A stretch of 64,000 nucleotides of DNA, from the NCBI GenBank assembly GCA_026129095.1, contig JAHCIT010000013.1, forward strand, positions 1-64,000. The letters run 5' to 3'. The DNA comes from Deltaproteobacteria bacterium (GTDB taxonomy: Bacteria; JAGRBM01; JAHCIT01). A program made the translations under genes and the position numbers. The notes below the pieces were generated by a model that made no database searches, was not told the DNA's origin, and worked only from the letters and a program-made list of their open reading frames with translations. Positions 47,208-56,073 of the stretch are shown here, one piece after another. The first letter of the stretch is position 1; each line of letters starts with the position of its first letter.

Positions 47208-48514
47208 GCTCGGTCACGCTCAAGCCGGTATCGAAGGTCCGCGGCGAAATCGCGCTGCCAGGGGACAAGTCGGTTTCCCACCGGTCGATGATGTTCGGTT
47301 CGCTGGCCGACGGGGTGACCGAGGTGGATAATTTCCTCGAATCCGAGGACTGCATTGCCACCCGTCGAGCCTTTGAGCTCATGGGAGTGCGGATTGAAAC
47401 CCCCGGTCCCGGCCGCGTGACGGTGCATGGAGCCGGCGTTGATGGCTTGAGAGAACCAGCCCAGACCATTGACGTGGGAAACTCCGGGACGTCGATCCGG
47501 CTGCTTACCGGAATACTCGCCGGGCAGCATTTCCGCTCACGCCTCGATGGCGATGTGTCGATCCGCCGCCGTCCGATGAAGCGGGTTGTTGAGCCCCTGA
47601 GAAAAATGGGCGCCATCATCACGGGGGAAAACGACGGCCAGAATGCACCGCTTGTGGTCGGCCCCCTGCCGGCGGGAGTCAGCCTCACCGGTATCGACCA
47701 TGTTTCTTCAGTTGCGAGCGCGCAGGTGAAATCCGCGATTCTGCTTGCGGGGCTTTTTGCCAGTGGTGTTACCAGCGTGAGCGAGCCGGCGGTTTCACGG
47801 GACCATACCGAAAGGATGTTTGCCCACTTCGGGGTCAAGCTGAAGCGTTCGGGGAAAAAGGTCTCCATTGCCGGAGGGCAGCGGCTTAAGGCCGCCCCGG
47901 TGACGGTGCCGGGGGACATATCTTCGGCCGCCTTTTTCCTGGTGGCGGGGCTTCTCGCAGGCGAGGGGGAACTGGTGCTGAAGAACGTCGGTGTGAACCC
48001 GACGCGCGACGGGATCCTGGCGGCACTGGAACGCATGGGCGCCCTGATCGAACGGCTGGACGAGCGGGTCCAGTGCGGAGAGCCGGTAGCCACCCTGAGG
48101 GTCCGTCCGGCAAAGCTCAAGGATGCACAGATCGGCGGCGCGCTCATTCCCCGCCTGATCGACGAGGTGCCGGCGCTGGCCGTGGCGGCAGCCTTCGCTC
48201 ATGGCCAGACGGTGATCAAGAATGCCGAGGAACTCCGGGTGAAGGAGTCCGACCGGATCGCCACGATGGCCGAAGGGCTGCGCGAGGCAGGCATCAAGGT
48301 CCAGGAGACGAACGAAGGGATGAAAATATTCGGCGATCCGTCGCACCGGGTGAAGGCTACCCGGTTCAAATCCCACGGCGATCACCGGGTGGCAATGAGC
48401 CTGTCGCTGCTCTCGCTGCGCGCCGATGAGCCGATCGAAATCGACGATACGGACTGCGTGGCCACCTCATTCCCCGGCTTCTTCCGGCTGTTCGGGGAGG
48501 TCACTTCTGCGTGA
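47204..48514 (+). CDS. aroA: 3-phosphoshikimate 1-carboxyvinyltransferase (EPSP synthase)
   Basis: 436 aa. It makes EPSP from shikimate-3-phosphate and phosphoenolpyruvate, the sixth shikimate step. Motifs are PGDKSVSHRSMMFGSLADG, VGNSGTSIRLLTGIL, DGDVSIRRRPMKR and the C-terminal ELRVKESDRIATM...GDHRVAMSLSLL. Glycine-rich LTGILAGQ suggests the class II-like bacterial form, but that is tentative. The ATG overlaps the tyrA stop, and its own end overlaps the cmk GTG (GTGA), so the three genes are translationally coupled. Confidence 0.97.
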   Translation: MSSVTLKPVSKVRGEIALPGDKSVSHRSMMFGSLADGVTEVDNFLESEDCIATRRAFELMGVRIETPGPGRVTVHGAGVDGLREPAQTIDVGNSGTSIRLLTGILAGQHFRSRLDGDVSIRRRPMKRVVEPLRKMGAIITGENDGQNAPLVVGPLPAGVSLTGIDHVSSVASAQVKSAILLAGLFASGVTSVSEPAVSRDHTERMFAHFGVKLKRSGKKVSIAGGQRLKAAPVTVPGDISSAAFFLVAGLLAGEGELVLKNVGVNPTRDGILAALERMGALIERLDERVQCGEPVATLRVRPAKLKDAQIGGALIPRLIDEVPALAVAAAFAHGQTVIKNAEELRVKESDRIATMAEGLREAGIKVQETNEGMKIFGDPSHRVKATRFKSHGDHRVAMSLSLLSLRADEPIEIDDTDCVATSFPGFFRLFGEVTSA

Positions 48515-49176
48515 GCCGCCGCCCTGTGGTCGCCATCGACGGCCCCTCCGGTGCCGGAAAGAGCACGGTCAGCAAGGCGGTCGCCCGGCGGCTGGGGTAT
48601 GTCTACATGGATACGGGCGCCATGTACCGGGCGGCTGCTCTGGCAGCGATCCGGGCCGGTGTGGATGTGGCCGATCCCGTGCAGGTAACGAAACTGGCCC
48701 CTGCTCTCGATATCCGTCTTGAGTCCGGACCAGACGGCCTTCGGACGATTCTGGGTGGAGAAGATGTGTCCAGCCTGATCCGGACCCCGGAAATCAGCAT
48801 GGCAGCCTCCACAATCAGCAGGCACCAGCCGATTCGTGACCGCCTGACGGCTCTTCAGCGCCGGATGGGCGAAAAGGGCGGCCTTGTGTGCGAGGGGCGG
48901 GATATGGGGACAGTGGTGTTTCCCGACTCCCCGGCCAAGTTTTTCCTGTCAGCCTCTCTTGAAGAGCGGGCCCGCCGCCGTTTCCGCGAACTGAGGGAAA
49001 AGGGCGAATCCGTCACCCTGGAGGCAACGATTGAGGAAATGCGCCGCCGGGATGAGCAGGATTCCAGCCGGGACATCGCCCCGCTGAAGGTGGCCCCCGG
49101 TGCGGTCGAAATTGACTCCTCCAGCCTGACGGTGGATCAGGTCGTGGAAATCATTTTGCGACGGGTGGACGAGTAG
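48511..49176 (+). CDS. cmk: Cytidylate kinase
   Basis: 221 aa. Phosphorylates CMP and dCMP with ATP. P-loop in AIDGPSGAGKSTVSKAVARRLG, the nucleotide-site YMDTGAMYRAAAL, CEGRDMGTVVFPDSPAKFFL, and a lid region with RRDEQDSSRDIAPLK. The GTG start overlaps the aroA stop. cmk directly before rpsA is a long-known bacterial arrangement. In several deltaproteobacteria ispH lies between them; here it does not. Confidence 0.97.
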   Translation: MSRRPVVAIDGPSGAGKSTVSKAVARRLGYVYMDTGAMYRAAALAAIRAGVDVADPVQVTKLAPALDIRLESGPDGLRTILGGEDVSSLIRTPEISMAASTISRHQPIRDRLTALQRRMGEKGGLVCEGRDMGTVVFPDSPAKFFLSASLEERARRRFRELREKGESVTLEATIEEMRRRDEQDSSRDIAPLKVAPGAVEIDSSSLTVDQVVEIILRRVDE

Positions 49177-49354
49177 CCTTCCTTCGGATAGAACCTTGGG
49201 GCCAGGAACCGGCCAGTCCCTTCAAACTGGCTCCGGTCCGGTCGCAAAGCCCGATAAGGGCAAATCCGAATGCCGGCCAGGAAATCCAGTTGAGAGTGCC
49301 CGGGGAGGCAGGGCCGCTCGCACTTGATTTCAGCGTCCTGGATAAGGTGATTAT

Positions 49355-49377
49355 GGAAGGGGCAGGAAGTCCCTTCC
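49355..49377 (+). promoter_or_regulatory. Hairpin in the rpsA leader
   Basis: GGAAGGG (49355-49361) pairs perfectly with CCCTTCC (49371-49377) around a 9-nt loop. It ends 15 nt before the GTG start of rpsA, just before AAGGTGG. It could control ribosomal protein S1 translation. S1 autoregulation through leader hairpins is known in gammaproteobacteria; its existence here is inference. Confidence 0.4.
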
Positions 49378-49392
49378 CGAATAAGGTGGTCA

Positions 49393-51222
49393 GTGTCAGT
49401 CGTTATGTCAGCAGATGAGAAACGGTCACAGGGCAGCAGCGGTGGCGGAGACAGCTTCGCCGAACTGTTCGAAAAAAGTGTCGCAGCGGAGAGCATTCGT
49501 CCAGGCGAGGTCGTCACGGGGACGGTCGTGGCCGTTGACGGCGATGAAGTCATTATCGACATTGGATACAAGAGCGAGGGCCGTGTCCCGGTCTTCCAGT
49601 TCACCGATGATGGCGGCAAGGTCATTGTGCAGCCCGGCCACAAGATCCGGGTCATGGTCGAGGATCTCGAGGACCAGGGCGGATTCGTGCGCCTCTCGAA
49701 GGAGAAAGCCGATCGCCGCCGTATCTGGGATGAAATACAGGAGGCTTTTGAAAAGAACCTCGTGGTTGAAGGACGGATCACCGGACGCGTGAAGGGCGGC
49801 CTCCAGGTCGACATCGGTGTGAAGGCATTCCTGCCCCAGTCGCAGGTGGATCTCCACAAGGTTCGCAACCTGGATCCGTATCTCAACAGCAAGGAATCCC
49901 TGCGGTTCAAGATCATCAAGTGCAACAAGGCCCGCAACAATGTGGTGGTGTCCCGCCGTGATGTGCTCGAAGTAGAGCGCGAGGTGGAACGGAACCAGAC
50001 CCTGAAAACCCTTGAGGTCGGCTCTACCATTACTGGCAAGGTGAAGAACCTCACCGACTACGGCGCATTCGTGGACCTGGGCGGAATTGACGGTCTGCTG
50101 CACATTACCGACATGTCGTACGGCCGGCTCAACAACCCGGCTGAACGGGTGAAGGTCAACGAGGATGTGACCGTGAAGGTCCTCCGGATTGACCATGAAA
50201 CCGACCGGGACGGCAAGGACCGTTACAAGGTAGCACTCGGTCTCAAGCAACTGGAGCCCGATCCCTGGTCGGACGTGGATTACCGGTTCCCCATTGGGAC
50301 CAAGGTCAAGGGCAAGGTGGTTTCCGTGGTGGATTACGGAGCCTTCGTCGAAATCGTCGAAGGAGTCGAGGGTCTCGTCCATTTCTCCGAGATGACATGG
50401 TCGAAGAAGGCCAAGCACCAGCATCCGTCCAAATTCATCAAGGTCGGAGCCGAGGTCGAGGCCGTCATCCTGTCCATTGACAAGAACAGCCGGCGCATTT
50501 CGCTCGGCATGAAGCAGCTTCTCAAGAATCCGTGGGAAGAACTGGCCACAACGCACCCGGTGGGTTCGATCATCGAGGGCAAGGTCAAGTCCATTACCGA
50601 CTTCGGCATCTTCGTCGAGCTGAACGACGAAGTGGACGGTCTTGTCCATGTGTCGGATATCTCGTGGACCAAGAAGGTGAAGAATCCGGCGGAGATGTTT
50701 ACCAAGGATGAGGTCATCAAGGCCAAGATCCAGTCCATCGACGTGGACAACGAAAAAGTATCCCTGTCGATCAAGCATCTGGAGTCCGACCCGTGGGGAG
50801 ATTTCAAGTCCCAGTACCGGCGCGGGTCCATCATCGAAGGCGTGGTGAAGTCGATCGCCGATTTTGGCGCGTTCGTCGAGATTGTCGAGGGAGTCGAGGG
50901 TCTCATCCGGACCAACGAGATATCAACCGAGCCGGTCCGTAATGCCGGCGAAGTGGTGAAGATCGGCGACAAGATCCGCGCTGAAATCACTTCCATTGAT
51001 GATAACGAGCGCAAGGTTGGCCTGTCGGTCCGCCAGATGGAGATGAACGCCACCAAGGCTGACATCAAGAAGTTCATCGAGACTCAGGGCAAGGCAAGGG
51101 CCAGTCTCGGCGACATTCTCGCCGATCGCATCGCCGAAAAGGCGGCTGCCAGCCAGCCCGCTACGGAAGCTGCTGCGGCCGAACCGGAAGCTTCCGGCAG
51201 CGGCAAAGAGAGCAAGGAATAG
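49393..51222 (+). CDS. rpsA: 30S ribosomal protein S1
   Basis: 609 aa, somewhat longer than the 557 aa E. coli protein. Six S1 RNA-binding domains are visible in order, with core strands such as GTVVAVDGDEVIIDIG, GRVKGGLQVDIG, VKNLTDYGAFVDLGG, VVSVVDYGAFVEIVEG, VKSITDFGIFVELND and VKSIADFGAFVEIVEG. A low-complexity alanine/glutamate/serine tail follows. It unfolds mRNA on the 30S subunit. The GTG at 49393 has AAGGTGG properly spaced; ATG 49405 is an alternative. A terminator-like hairpin follows the stop codon. Confidence 0.97.
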   Translation: MSVVMSADEKRSQGSSGGGDSFAELFEKSVAAESIRPGEVVTGTVVAVDGDEVIIDIGYKSEGRVPVFQFTDDGGKVIVQPGHKIRVMVEDLEDQGGFVRLSKEKADRRRIWDEIQEAFEKNLVVEGRITGRVKGGLQVDIGVKAFLPQSQVDLHKVRNLDPYLNSKESLRFKIIKCNKARNNVVVSRRDVLEVEREVERNQTLKTLEVGSTITGKVKNLTDYGAFVDLGGIDGLLHITDMSYGRLNNPAERVKVNEDVTVKVLRIDHETDRDGKDRYKVALGLKQLEPDPWSDVDYRFPIGTKVKGKVVSVVDYGAFVEIVEGVEGLVHFSEMTWSKKAKHQHPSKFIKVGAEVEAVILSIDKNSRRISLGMKQLLKNPWEELATTHPVGSIIEGKVKSITDFGIFVELNDEVDGLVHVSDISWTKKVKNPAEMFTKDEVIKAKIQSIDVDNEKVSLSIKHLESDPWGDFKSQYRRGSIIEGVVKSIADFGAFVEIVEGVEGLIRTNEISTEPVRNAGEVVKIGDKIRAEITSIDDNERKVGLSVRQMEMNATKADIKKFIETQGKARASLGDILADRIAEKAAASQPATEAAAAEPEASGSGKESKE

Positions 51223-51228
51223 GAAGCA

Positions 51229-51264
51229 GCAGCGGGCCGTTCACTACCGGCCCGCTGCCATTTT
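51229..51264 (+). terminator. Rho-independent-type terminator after rpsA
   Basis: GCAGCGGGCCG (51229-51239) and CGGCCCGCTGC (51248-51258) form a perfect 11-bp G+C-rich stem with an 8-nt loop, followed by CATTTT. It starts 6 nt after the rpsA stop. The short T-run makes it a moderate terminator, so some read-through into sppA is likely. Confidence 0.7.
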
Positions 51265-51276
51265 GGAGAGCCGGCA

Positions 51277-52233
51277 TTGGCGAGCAAGACCTCACGGGCC
51301 GTCTGGATCATTGTCGGCACAACGCTCGTCCTGGTGCTGGTCATCCTTACTGGAAGCCTGTTCTCCCCTTCCGATTCGTCCGGTCCGGCGTCAGCCATGC
51401 TCCGGGGCCGGGCGTCGGGATCGGTCGCGGTGGTGCCCATTGAAGGCCCGATTTTCAATGCCCGTCCGGTCATCAAGCAGCTCCACGCAAGGAGCGAAGA
51501 CAAGTCCATCAAGGCGCTCGTAGTCCGCGTGGACAGTCCCGGCGGGGGCGTGGTGCCAAGCCAGGAGATTTACAACAAGATCCGGCGCATACGGGAGGGC
51601 GGAAAGCCCGTCGTCGTGTCGTTCGGATCGACGGCGGCCTCCGGGGGATACTATGTCGCTTCGGCCGCCGACTGGATCGTGTCCAACCCCGGTACGATCA
51701 CCGGCTCCATAGGTGTGCTGATCGAGACGGCGAAATTCCACAAACTGCTGGCCAAGATTGGCGTTGAATCGGTGGTTATCAAGAACTCAAAAGGCACATT
51801 CAAGGATATCCTGAATCCGGCACGGGACATGACTGGCGAAGAGGAAAGGCTGCTCAAGTCGCTCCTGGATTCCACTTTTGACCAGTTCGTTGATGCCATC
51901 GTCGAAGGTCGTAAAATGGACCGGGCAGAGGTGCTGGCGGTGGCTGACGGGCGGATATTTACTGGTGTGCAGGCTGCGGCGGCGGGCCTGGTGGATCAGG
52001 TCGGTGATCTCGACGCCGCCATCGCCAAGGCCGGGGAACTGGCAAAGCTCGGTCCAGACCCGCATGTCATTTACCCGCGCCGCCCCAAGCCGACGATTTT
52101 CAACCTGTTTCCCGATCAGGATGACGAATGGTCTGGTCCTGACGAGACGCCGTTTCTGGGCAAGCTCCTCGGACGGCAGATCGCCCAGCATCTCGAATTC
52201 AACGGTCTTCTTTTCTACCTGATGCCCCGGTAA
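51277..52233 (+). CDS. sppA: Signal peptide peptidase SppA (short form)
   Basis: 318 aa from a TTG start with GGAG upstream. One N-terminal TM helix (residues 9-29) anchors a ClpP-fold serine protease domain facing the periplasm. The Ser/Lys dyad is S122 (STAASGGYYVA) and K176 (KGTFKDILNPARDMT), matching the single-domain Bacillus-type enzyme rather than the E. coli double-length one. VDSPGGGV forms the oxyanion region. It degrades cleaved signal peptides or membrane fragments. Confidence 0.94.
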   Translation: MASKTSRAVWIIVGTTLVLVLVILTGSLFSPSDSSGPASAMLRGRASGSVAVVPIEGPIFNARPVIKQLHARSEDKSIKALVVRVDSPGGGVVPSQEIYNKIRRIREGGKPVVVSFGSTAASGGYYVASAADWIVSNPGTITGSIGVLIETAKFHKLLAKIGVESVVIKNSKGTFKDILNPARDMTGEEERLLKSLLDSTFDQFVDAIVEGRKMDRAEVLAVADGRIFTGVQAAAAGLVDQVGDLDAAIAKAGELAKLGPDPHVIYPRRPKPTIFNLFPDQDDEWSGPDETPFLGKLLGRQIAQHLEFNGLLFYLMPR

Positions 52234-52257
52234 GCCGTTTGGGCAGGGAGTGATCCC

Positions 52258-52890
52258 GTGGCTGGCAAGCGCAACAAGCAGGTTTCCGGACGGGCAAGGA
52301 CGAAGACGCACCGCGCTTCCTCCAGGAAGCCGGGTGGCAGCAGGCTCCGGATGCGGGGCGTGGACCTGCAGCCGGAATCACCACGGACACGCGCAAGACT
52401 CTGGGCTCCCTGGCGGATGGACTATATCAAGGGACACGCCACGAATGGTCCTGCCTTCCAGGGGTGTGTGCTCTGTGAGCTGCTCAGGATGGATGATGGA
52501 GACGGGAACCTCGTTCTCTGCCGGACCGGAAATGCCTACGTGGTGATGAACCGGTATCCTTACACGAACGGGCACCTCATGGTGGTTCCTCGCCGCCATA
52601 CGAGCGATTTCACATCGCTGACCGCGGAGGAAACGGCAGGCCTGATGGAGCTTATCCAGAAGTCAGTGGCCGCCCTCCAGCAGTCGATCCGGGCACAGGG
52701 GTTCAATGTCGGCATGAATATCGGCCGGATTGCCGGGGCCGGAATCGATGAACACCTGCACTTCCACGTTGTGCCGCGCTGGAACGGTGATACCAACTTC
52801 ATGCCGGTTCTGGCTGACGTGAACCTGGTGAATGACCATCTTGTGCCCAGCTATCGCCTGATCCGGGAAACGATGAAGAAGCTGGGGTAG
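52258..52890 (+). CDS. HIT-family nucleotide hydrolase/phosphorylase
   Basis: 210 aa from GTG 52258. A basic N-terminal extension of about 45 residues precedes LWAPWRMDYI, which marks the AP4A-phosphorylase-like HIT branch. The histidine triad HLHFHVVP (H166, H168, H170) is intact. Two cysteines in CVLCEL match the zinc-site start seen in this group. It likely hydrolyses or phosphorolyses dinucleoside polyphosphates or adenylylated compounds. It begins 24 nt after sppA, and its end meets the convergent moxR gene with a 7-nt gap. Confidence 0.9.
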   Translation: MAGKRNKQVSGRARTKTHRASSRKPGGSRLRMRGVDLQPESPRTRARLWAPWRMDYIKGHATNGPAFQGCVLCELLRMDDGDGNLVLCRTGNAYVVMNRYPYTNGHLMVVPRRHTSDFTSLTAEETAGLMELIQKSVAALQQSIRAQGFNVGMNIGRIAGAGIDEHLHFHVVPRWNGDTNFMPVLADVNLVNDHLVPSYRLIRETMKKLG

Positions 52891-52897
52891 GGCAGTC

Positions 52898-53848
52898 CTA
52901 TTTCGGCGACGGAACAGTCTTGATCAGTTCGTCCAGTACGAGATCTGCCGGTTTCTGGCGGGGATCTTTGGCGATGATCCGGTGGAGCATCACTGGCTTG
53001 GCGACTGTCTGAACATCCTCGGGGATGACAAACCCCCGTCCCCGGACAAGCGCCAGCGCCTGCGCCGCCCGTTTGAGTGCCAATGAGCCACGGGGCGACA
53101 TACCCTGTGTGAACCGGGCATCCGCGCGGGTCGCTCCGGACAGCCGTACGATGTAATCAAGCACCGTTTCCTCAACCCGGACAGCCGCGGCTGCAGCCTG
53201 TAAATCTGACATCGCATTCACACCGAGTACTGGCTTCAGGCTCGACCACTCGGGGTGACCCAGCGTTTCGCGCAGGATGTCGCGTTCTTCGGCTTCTGCC
53301 GGGTAACCCATGGAAAGCCTCATCAGGAACCTGTCGAGCTGGCTTTCCGGAAGGGGGAACGTGCCGTGCGGCTCGTGAGGGTTCTGGGTGGCGATGACAA
53401 AGAATGGCTGGGGAAGCTTCAGCGTTTCGTTTTCGATGGAAACTTGCCCTTCGCTCATGGCCTCCAGCAGGGCCGACTGCGTTTTGGGTGAAGCACGGTT
53501 GATCTCGTCAGCCAGAATGATGTGGTGGAAAATCGGACCTGGTACCAGCTCGAACCGGCGATCGGACTCCTTCCAGATTGACACCCCCAGGATATCGGAT
53601 GGCAGGAGATCGCTGGTGAACTGGATACGGCGGAAACTGGCATCGAGGCTCCGGGCGAGGGCCTGTGCGAGCGTTGTTTTCCCAACACCTGGGAGATCTT
53701 CCAGGAGGACGTGCCCTTGGGCGAGCAGGGCGGCTACGACCAGCTCGATTATCTCGTCCTTGCCCCGGATCATGCGGCCGATGGACGACCTGAGCGCCTG
53801 TATCTGCTGGACGGCCGGGGATGGAGAGGTTTGCGTGGCGGGCTGCAT
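52898..53848 (-). CDS. MoxR-family AAA+ ATPase
   Basis: 316 aa. Walker A in LLEDLPGVGKTTLAQALA, Walker B IILADEINRASPKTQSALLEAM, sensor 1 FFVIATQNPHEPHGTFPLPESQLDRFLMR, and a C-terminal lid domain with SPRGSLALKRAAQALALVRGRGFVIPEDV. MoxR ATPases act as chaperones for metal-enzyme or envelope complexes, usually next to DUF58 and VWA genes. None of these is adjacent here; the upstream neighbour is a crotonase gene 10 nt away. Confidence 0.94.
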   Translation of the reverse strand: MQPATQTSPSPAVQQIQALRSSIGRMIRGKDEIIELVVAALLAQGHVLLEDLPGVGKTTLAQALARSLDASFRRIQFTSDLLPSDILGVSIWKESDRRFELVPGPIFHHIILADEINRASPKTQSALLEAMSEGQVSIENETLKLPQPFFVIATQNPHEPHGTFPLPESQLDRFLMRLSMGYPAEAEERDILRETLGHPEWSSLKPVLGVNAMSDLQAAAAAVRVEETVLDYIVRLSGATRADARFTQGMSPRGSLALKRAAQALALVRGRGFVIPEDVQTVAKPVMLHRIIAKDPRQKPADLVLDELIKTVPSPK

Positions 53849-53858
53849 CGATGATCCC

Positions 53859-54689
53859 TTACTTTCCCTGGAACACGGGCTGACGTTTTTCGATAAAGGC
53901 CCGCTGGCCCTCGCGCAGATCCTCTGACAGGAAACAGGCGATCCGGATCTGCTTGAGTTCCTGTTCCCTGGCGGCGTCCAGCGGAGGAGCGTCCAGCAGG
54001 TAGCGGATCGTCTTTTTCATCCCGCGGACGGCAAGTGGGGCGTTGGCCGCAATCCGCTGAATGAGTGTTTCTGCGGCCGCGTCCAGGTTGCTCCGGTCCG
54101 CAATCCGGCTGACGAGTCCCAGCCGGAGTGCCTCCTCCATCGTGACCGGTTCGCCAGCCAGGAACAGCATGCGCGTAGCTCCCGCGCCGATCAGGTCAAT
54201 GAACTTCTTGATACCCCGAGGATGATAACAGATGCCCAGTCGTGCGGGCGGCATCGAGAACTTCCCGTGCGAGGCAGCCAGGCGAAAGTCGCAGGTGACG
54301 GCCAGTTCCGCTCCCGCTCCATAGGCATGGCCGTTCAGGATAGCGACTGTCGGGAGGGGAAACTCCTCGACCCTATCCAGCATCCTTAGCAGTTCGTTGG
54401 CTTCGATGTCGTTCGAATCCTTGCGGACGCCATGGCTATCGCCGGGGCGGGCGCCTCCGGTCGGGATCGCGGCAATGTCATAGCCGGAGCAGAACGCTTC
54501 GTCACCGGCCCCGCGGAATATCACGACCCGGACGTCATTATTCTTCTGAACGTCATCCAGAACTTTCGAGACAGCCACTGCCATCTCCGCATCCAGGGAG
54601 TTCCGTTTGGCGGGATTGGTGAGCTGGATTCGGGTTACAGGGCCGGTCTCGACGAGCACCTTGCCGCTGGCGAGCGATTGGGTAGCCAT
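53859..54689 (-). CDS. Enoyl-CoA hydratase/isomerase family protein (crotonase fold)
   Basis: 276 aa from ATG 54689; GTG 54716 would add nine residues. Crotonase fold: oxyanion-hole CSGYDIAAIP and GHAYGAGAELAVTCDFRLAA, which contains the first conserved glutamate. The second catalytic glutamate of classical hydratases (PExxLG) is replaced: the sequence reads FSMPPARLGICYHP. Simple hydration of enoyl-CoA is therefore doubtful; isomerase, hydrolase or decarboxylase activity is possible. It shares direction with moxR and is divergent from the epimerase gene. Confidence 0.88.
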   Translation of the reverse strand: MATQSLASGKVLVETGPVTRIQLTNPAKRNSLDAEMAVAVSKVLDDVQKNNDVRVVIFRGAGDEAFCSGYDIAAIPTGGARPGDSHGVRKDSNDIEANELLRMLDRVEEFPLPTVAILNGHAYGAGAELAVTCDFRLAASHGKFSMPPARLGICYHPRGIKKFIDLIGAGATRMLFLAGEPVTMEEALRLGLVSRIADRSNLDAAAETLIQRIAANAPLAVRGMKKTIRYLLDAPPLDAAREQELKQIRIACFLSEDLREGQRAFIEKRQPVFQGK

Positions 54690-54835
54690 TACCTGTGAGC
54701 TTGGCCAATCGGGCACAGAGGCTCAAGGGCCGCAAACACCCTGTTCCTATGCCATGTCTGCCCGGCTTGCCTCATTTAGACCGTGCGGTAGGGTTTGGCT
54801 GGGGAAACGGAAGCGGGCAGGAGGTTGATGCAGAC

Positions 54836-56062
54836 ATGGCGAAGAAGGCTCAGGGCAGCACGAAGAAGACCACGGCAAAAAGCAGTTCCCGCACGGCGGC
54901 ATCGTCAAGGCGGGTGGCGTCCGGCGTCCCTGCCGAAACACCCATCGACAGGCGGCTTGCGCTGGTGAATGGAGCGGGTGGTTTTCTGGGACTTAATGTG
55001 GTGCGGGAGCTGGTCCGCCAGGGCTGGCATGTGCGGGCAAGTGACCTGCCGCAGGTCAGAATCGACCATCTCTCCCGTGATTTCGGCGTGGAAACGCAGC
55101 CGGCGGACCTTTTGGACCTTGAGCAGTGCCGTGCACTCGTGAATGGAGTCACCCACGTCTTCAATCTCGCGGGACTGTTCAACTTCGCCGCCAGCCGTGA
55201 GCAGCTTTTCAATGCCAACGTGAAGGCAACCGAAATGATGTGCCGTGCCGCTTCCGGGACAAAACTGGAGCGTTTCGTGCATGTGGCGACCATCGGTGTC
55301 TATGGAAGAATGGGCCGCCGCGCAGCGGATGAGAGCTGGCCGCACCGGCCGAAGAATCCCTATGAGGCGACCAAGGAACAGGGAGAGGCTGTGGCGTTTC
55401 ACTATGCACGCACCCGCGGACTCCCGGTGGTATCGCTCCGGCCGACCGTGATCTATGGGCCGCGTTCCCGCTACGGCGTTGTCACGTTCCTGTCGGCTAT
55501 TGCCATGCTGCGGTTTTTCGGCATCCGGAAGGCTCCGGCTATCCCTGGAGGGCCGAAACTCTCACATGTGCACGTCGAGGATGTCGCCCGCGCGCTGGTG
55601 CATATTGCCACCCATGGCAAGGTGGGCGAGGCCTACAACTGCGCCGACGATACCCCGCAGGCGTGGGGTGATCTGGCCACTTTCATGGCTGGCGAGTTCG
55701 GCATCGAACCGGCTGATGAATACCATGTACCGGACCCGGTTTTTCACCTGCTGGGCCGGGTGGCGCCATACGTGCCGAAATCATGGCTTGCCGGCCGGCA
55801 GAAGCAGATTGACCAGCAGTGGCAGAAGCTGGTGGAAGCCGGCGTGAAGGATTTCCTGAAACCCACGCTCGACATGGATTTTCTTGGTTACCTCCGGTCG
55901 AACCATATCCTCGACACCGGGAAGCTGAAGAACACCGGCTTCAGGTTGAACTATCCGCGCACGGTCGATGGCCTGCGTCAGACGATCGAGTGGTACCGGG
56001 AGGCGGGCTGGCTGCCGAGGCTGGACCAGTTCCACCAGTCCGGCAGCCGGGCTACGGCCTGA
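54836..56062 (+). CDS. NAD-dependent epimerase/dehydratase (extended SDR)
   Basis: 408 aa from ATG 54836, with AGGAGG 11 nt upstream. A basic alanine/serine/lysine-rich N-terminal stretch of about 35 residues precedes the Rossmann motif VNGAGGFLGLNVVREL. The SDR active site is YEATKEQGE (YxxxK), and STV-like HVATIGVYGRMG precedes it. The opening HVEDVARALVHIA and the fold resemble 3-beta-hydroxysteroid dehydrogenase or UDP-sugar epimerase groups. The substrate is unknown. The next small gene starts 11 nt downstream. Confidence 0.88.
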   Translation: MAKKAQGSTKKTTAKSSSRTAASSRRVASGVPAETPIDRRLALVNGAGGFLGLNVVRELVRQGWHVRASDLPQVRIDHLSRDFGVETQPADLLDLEQCRALVNGVTHVFNLAGLFNFAASREQLFNANVKATEMMCRAASGTKLERFVHVATIGVYGRMGRRAADESWPHRPKNPYEATKEQGEAVAFHYARTRGLPVVSLRPTVIYGPRSRYGVVTFLSAIAMLRFFGIRKAPAIPGGPKLSHVHVEDVARALVHIATHGKVGEAYNCADDTPQAWGDLATFMAGEFGIEPADEYHVPDPVFHLLGRVAPYVPKSWLAGRQKQIDQQWQKLVEAGVKDFLKPTLDMDFLGYLRSNHILDTGKLKNTGFRLNYPRTVDGLRQTIEWYREAGWLPRLDQFHQSGSRATA

Positions 56063-56073
56063 CACCTGCACGA

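Noticed and set aside
49426-50778. Minus-strand open frame of 450 codons opposite rpsA
   Set aside because: Mirror of the repetitive S1 coding sequence; no independent evidence of a gene.
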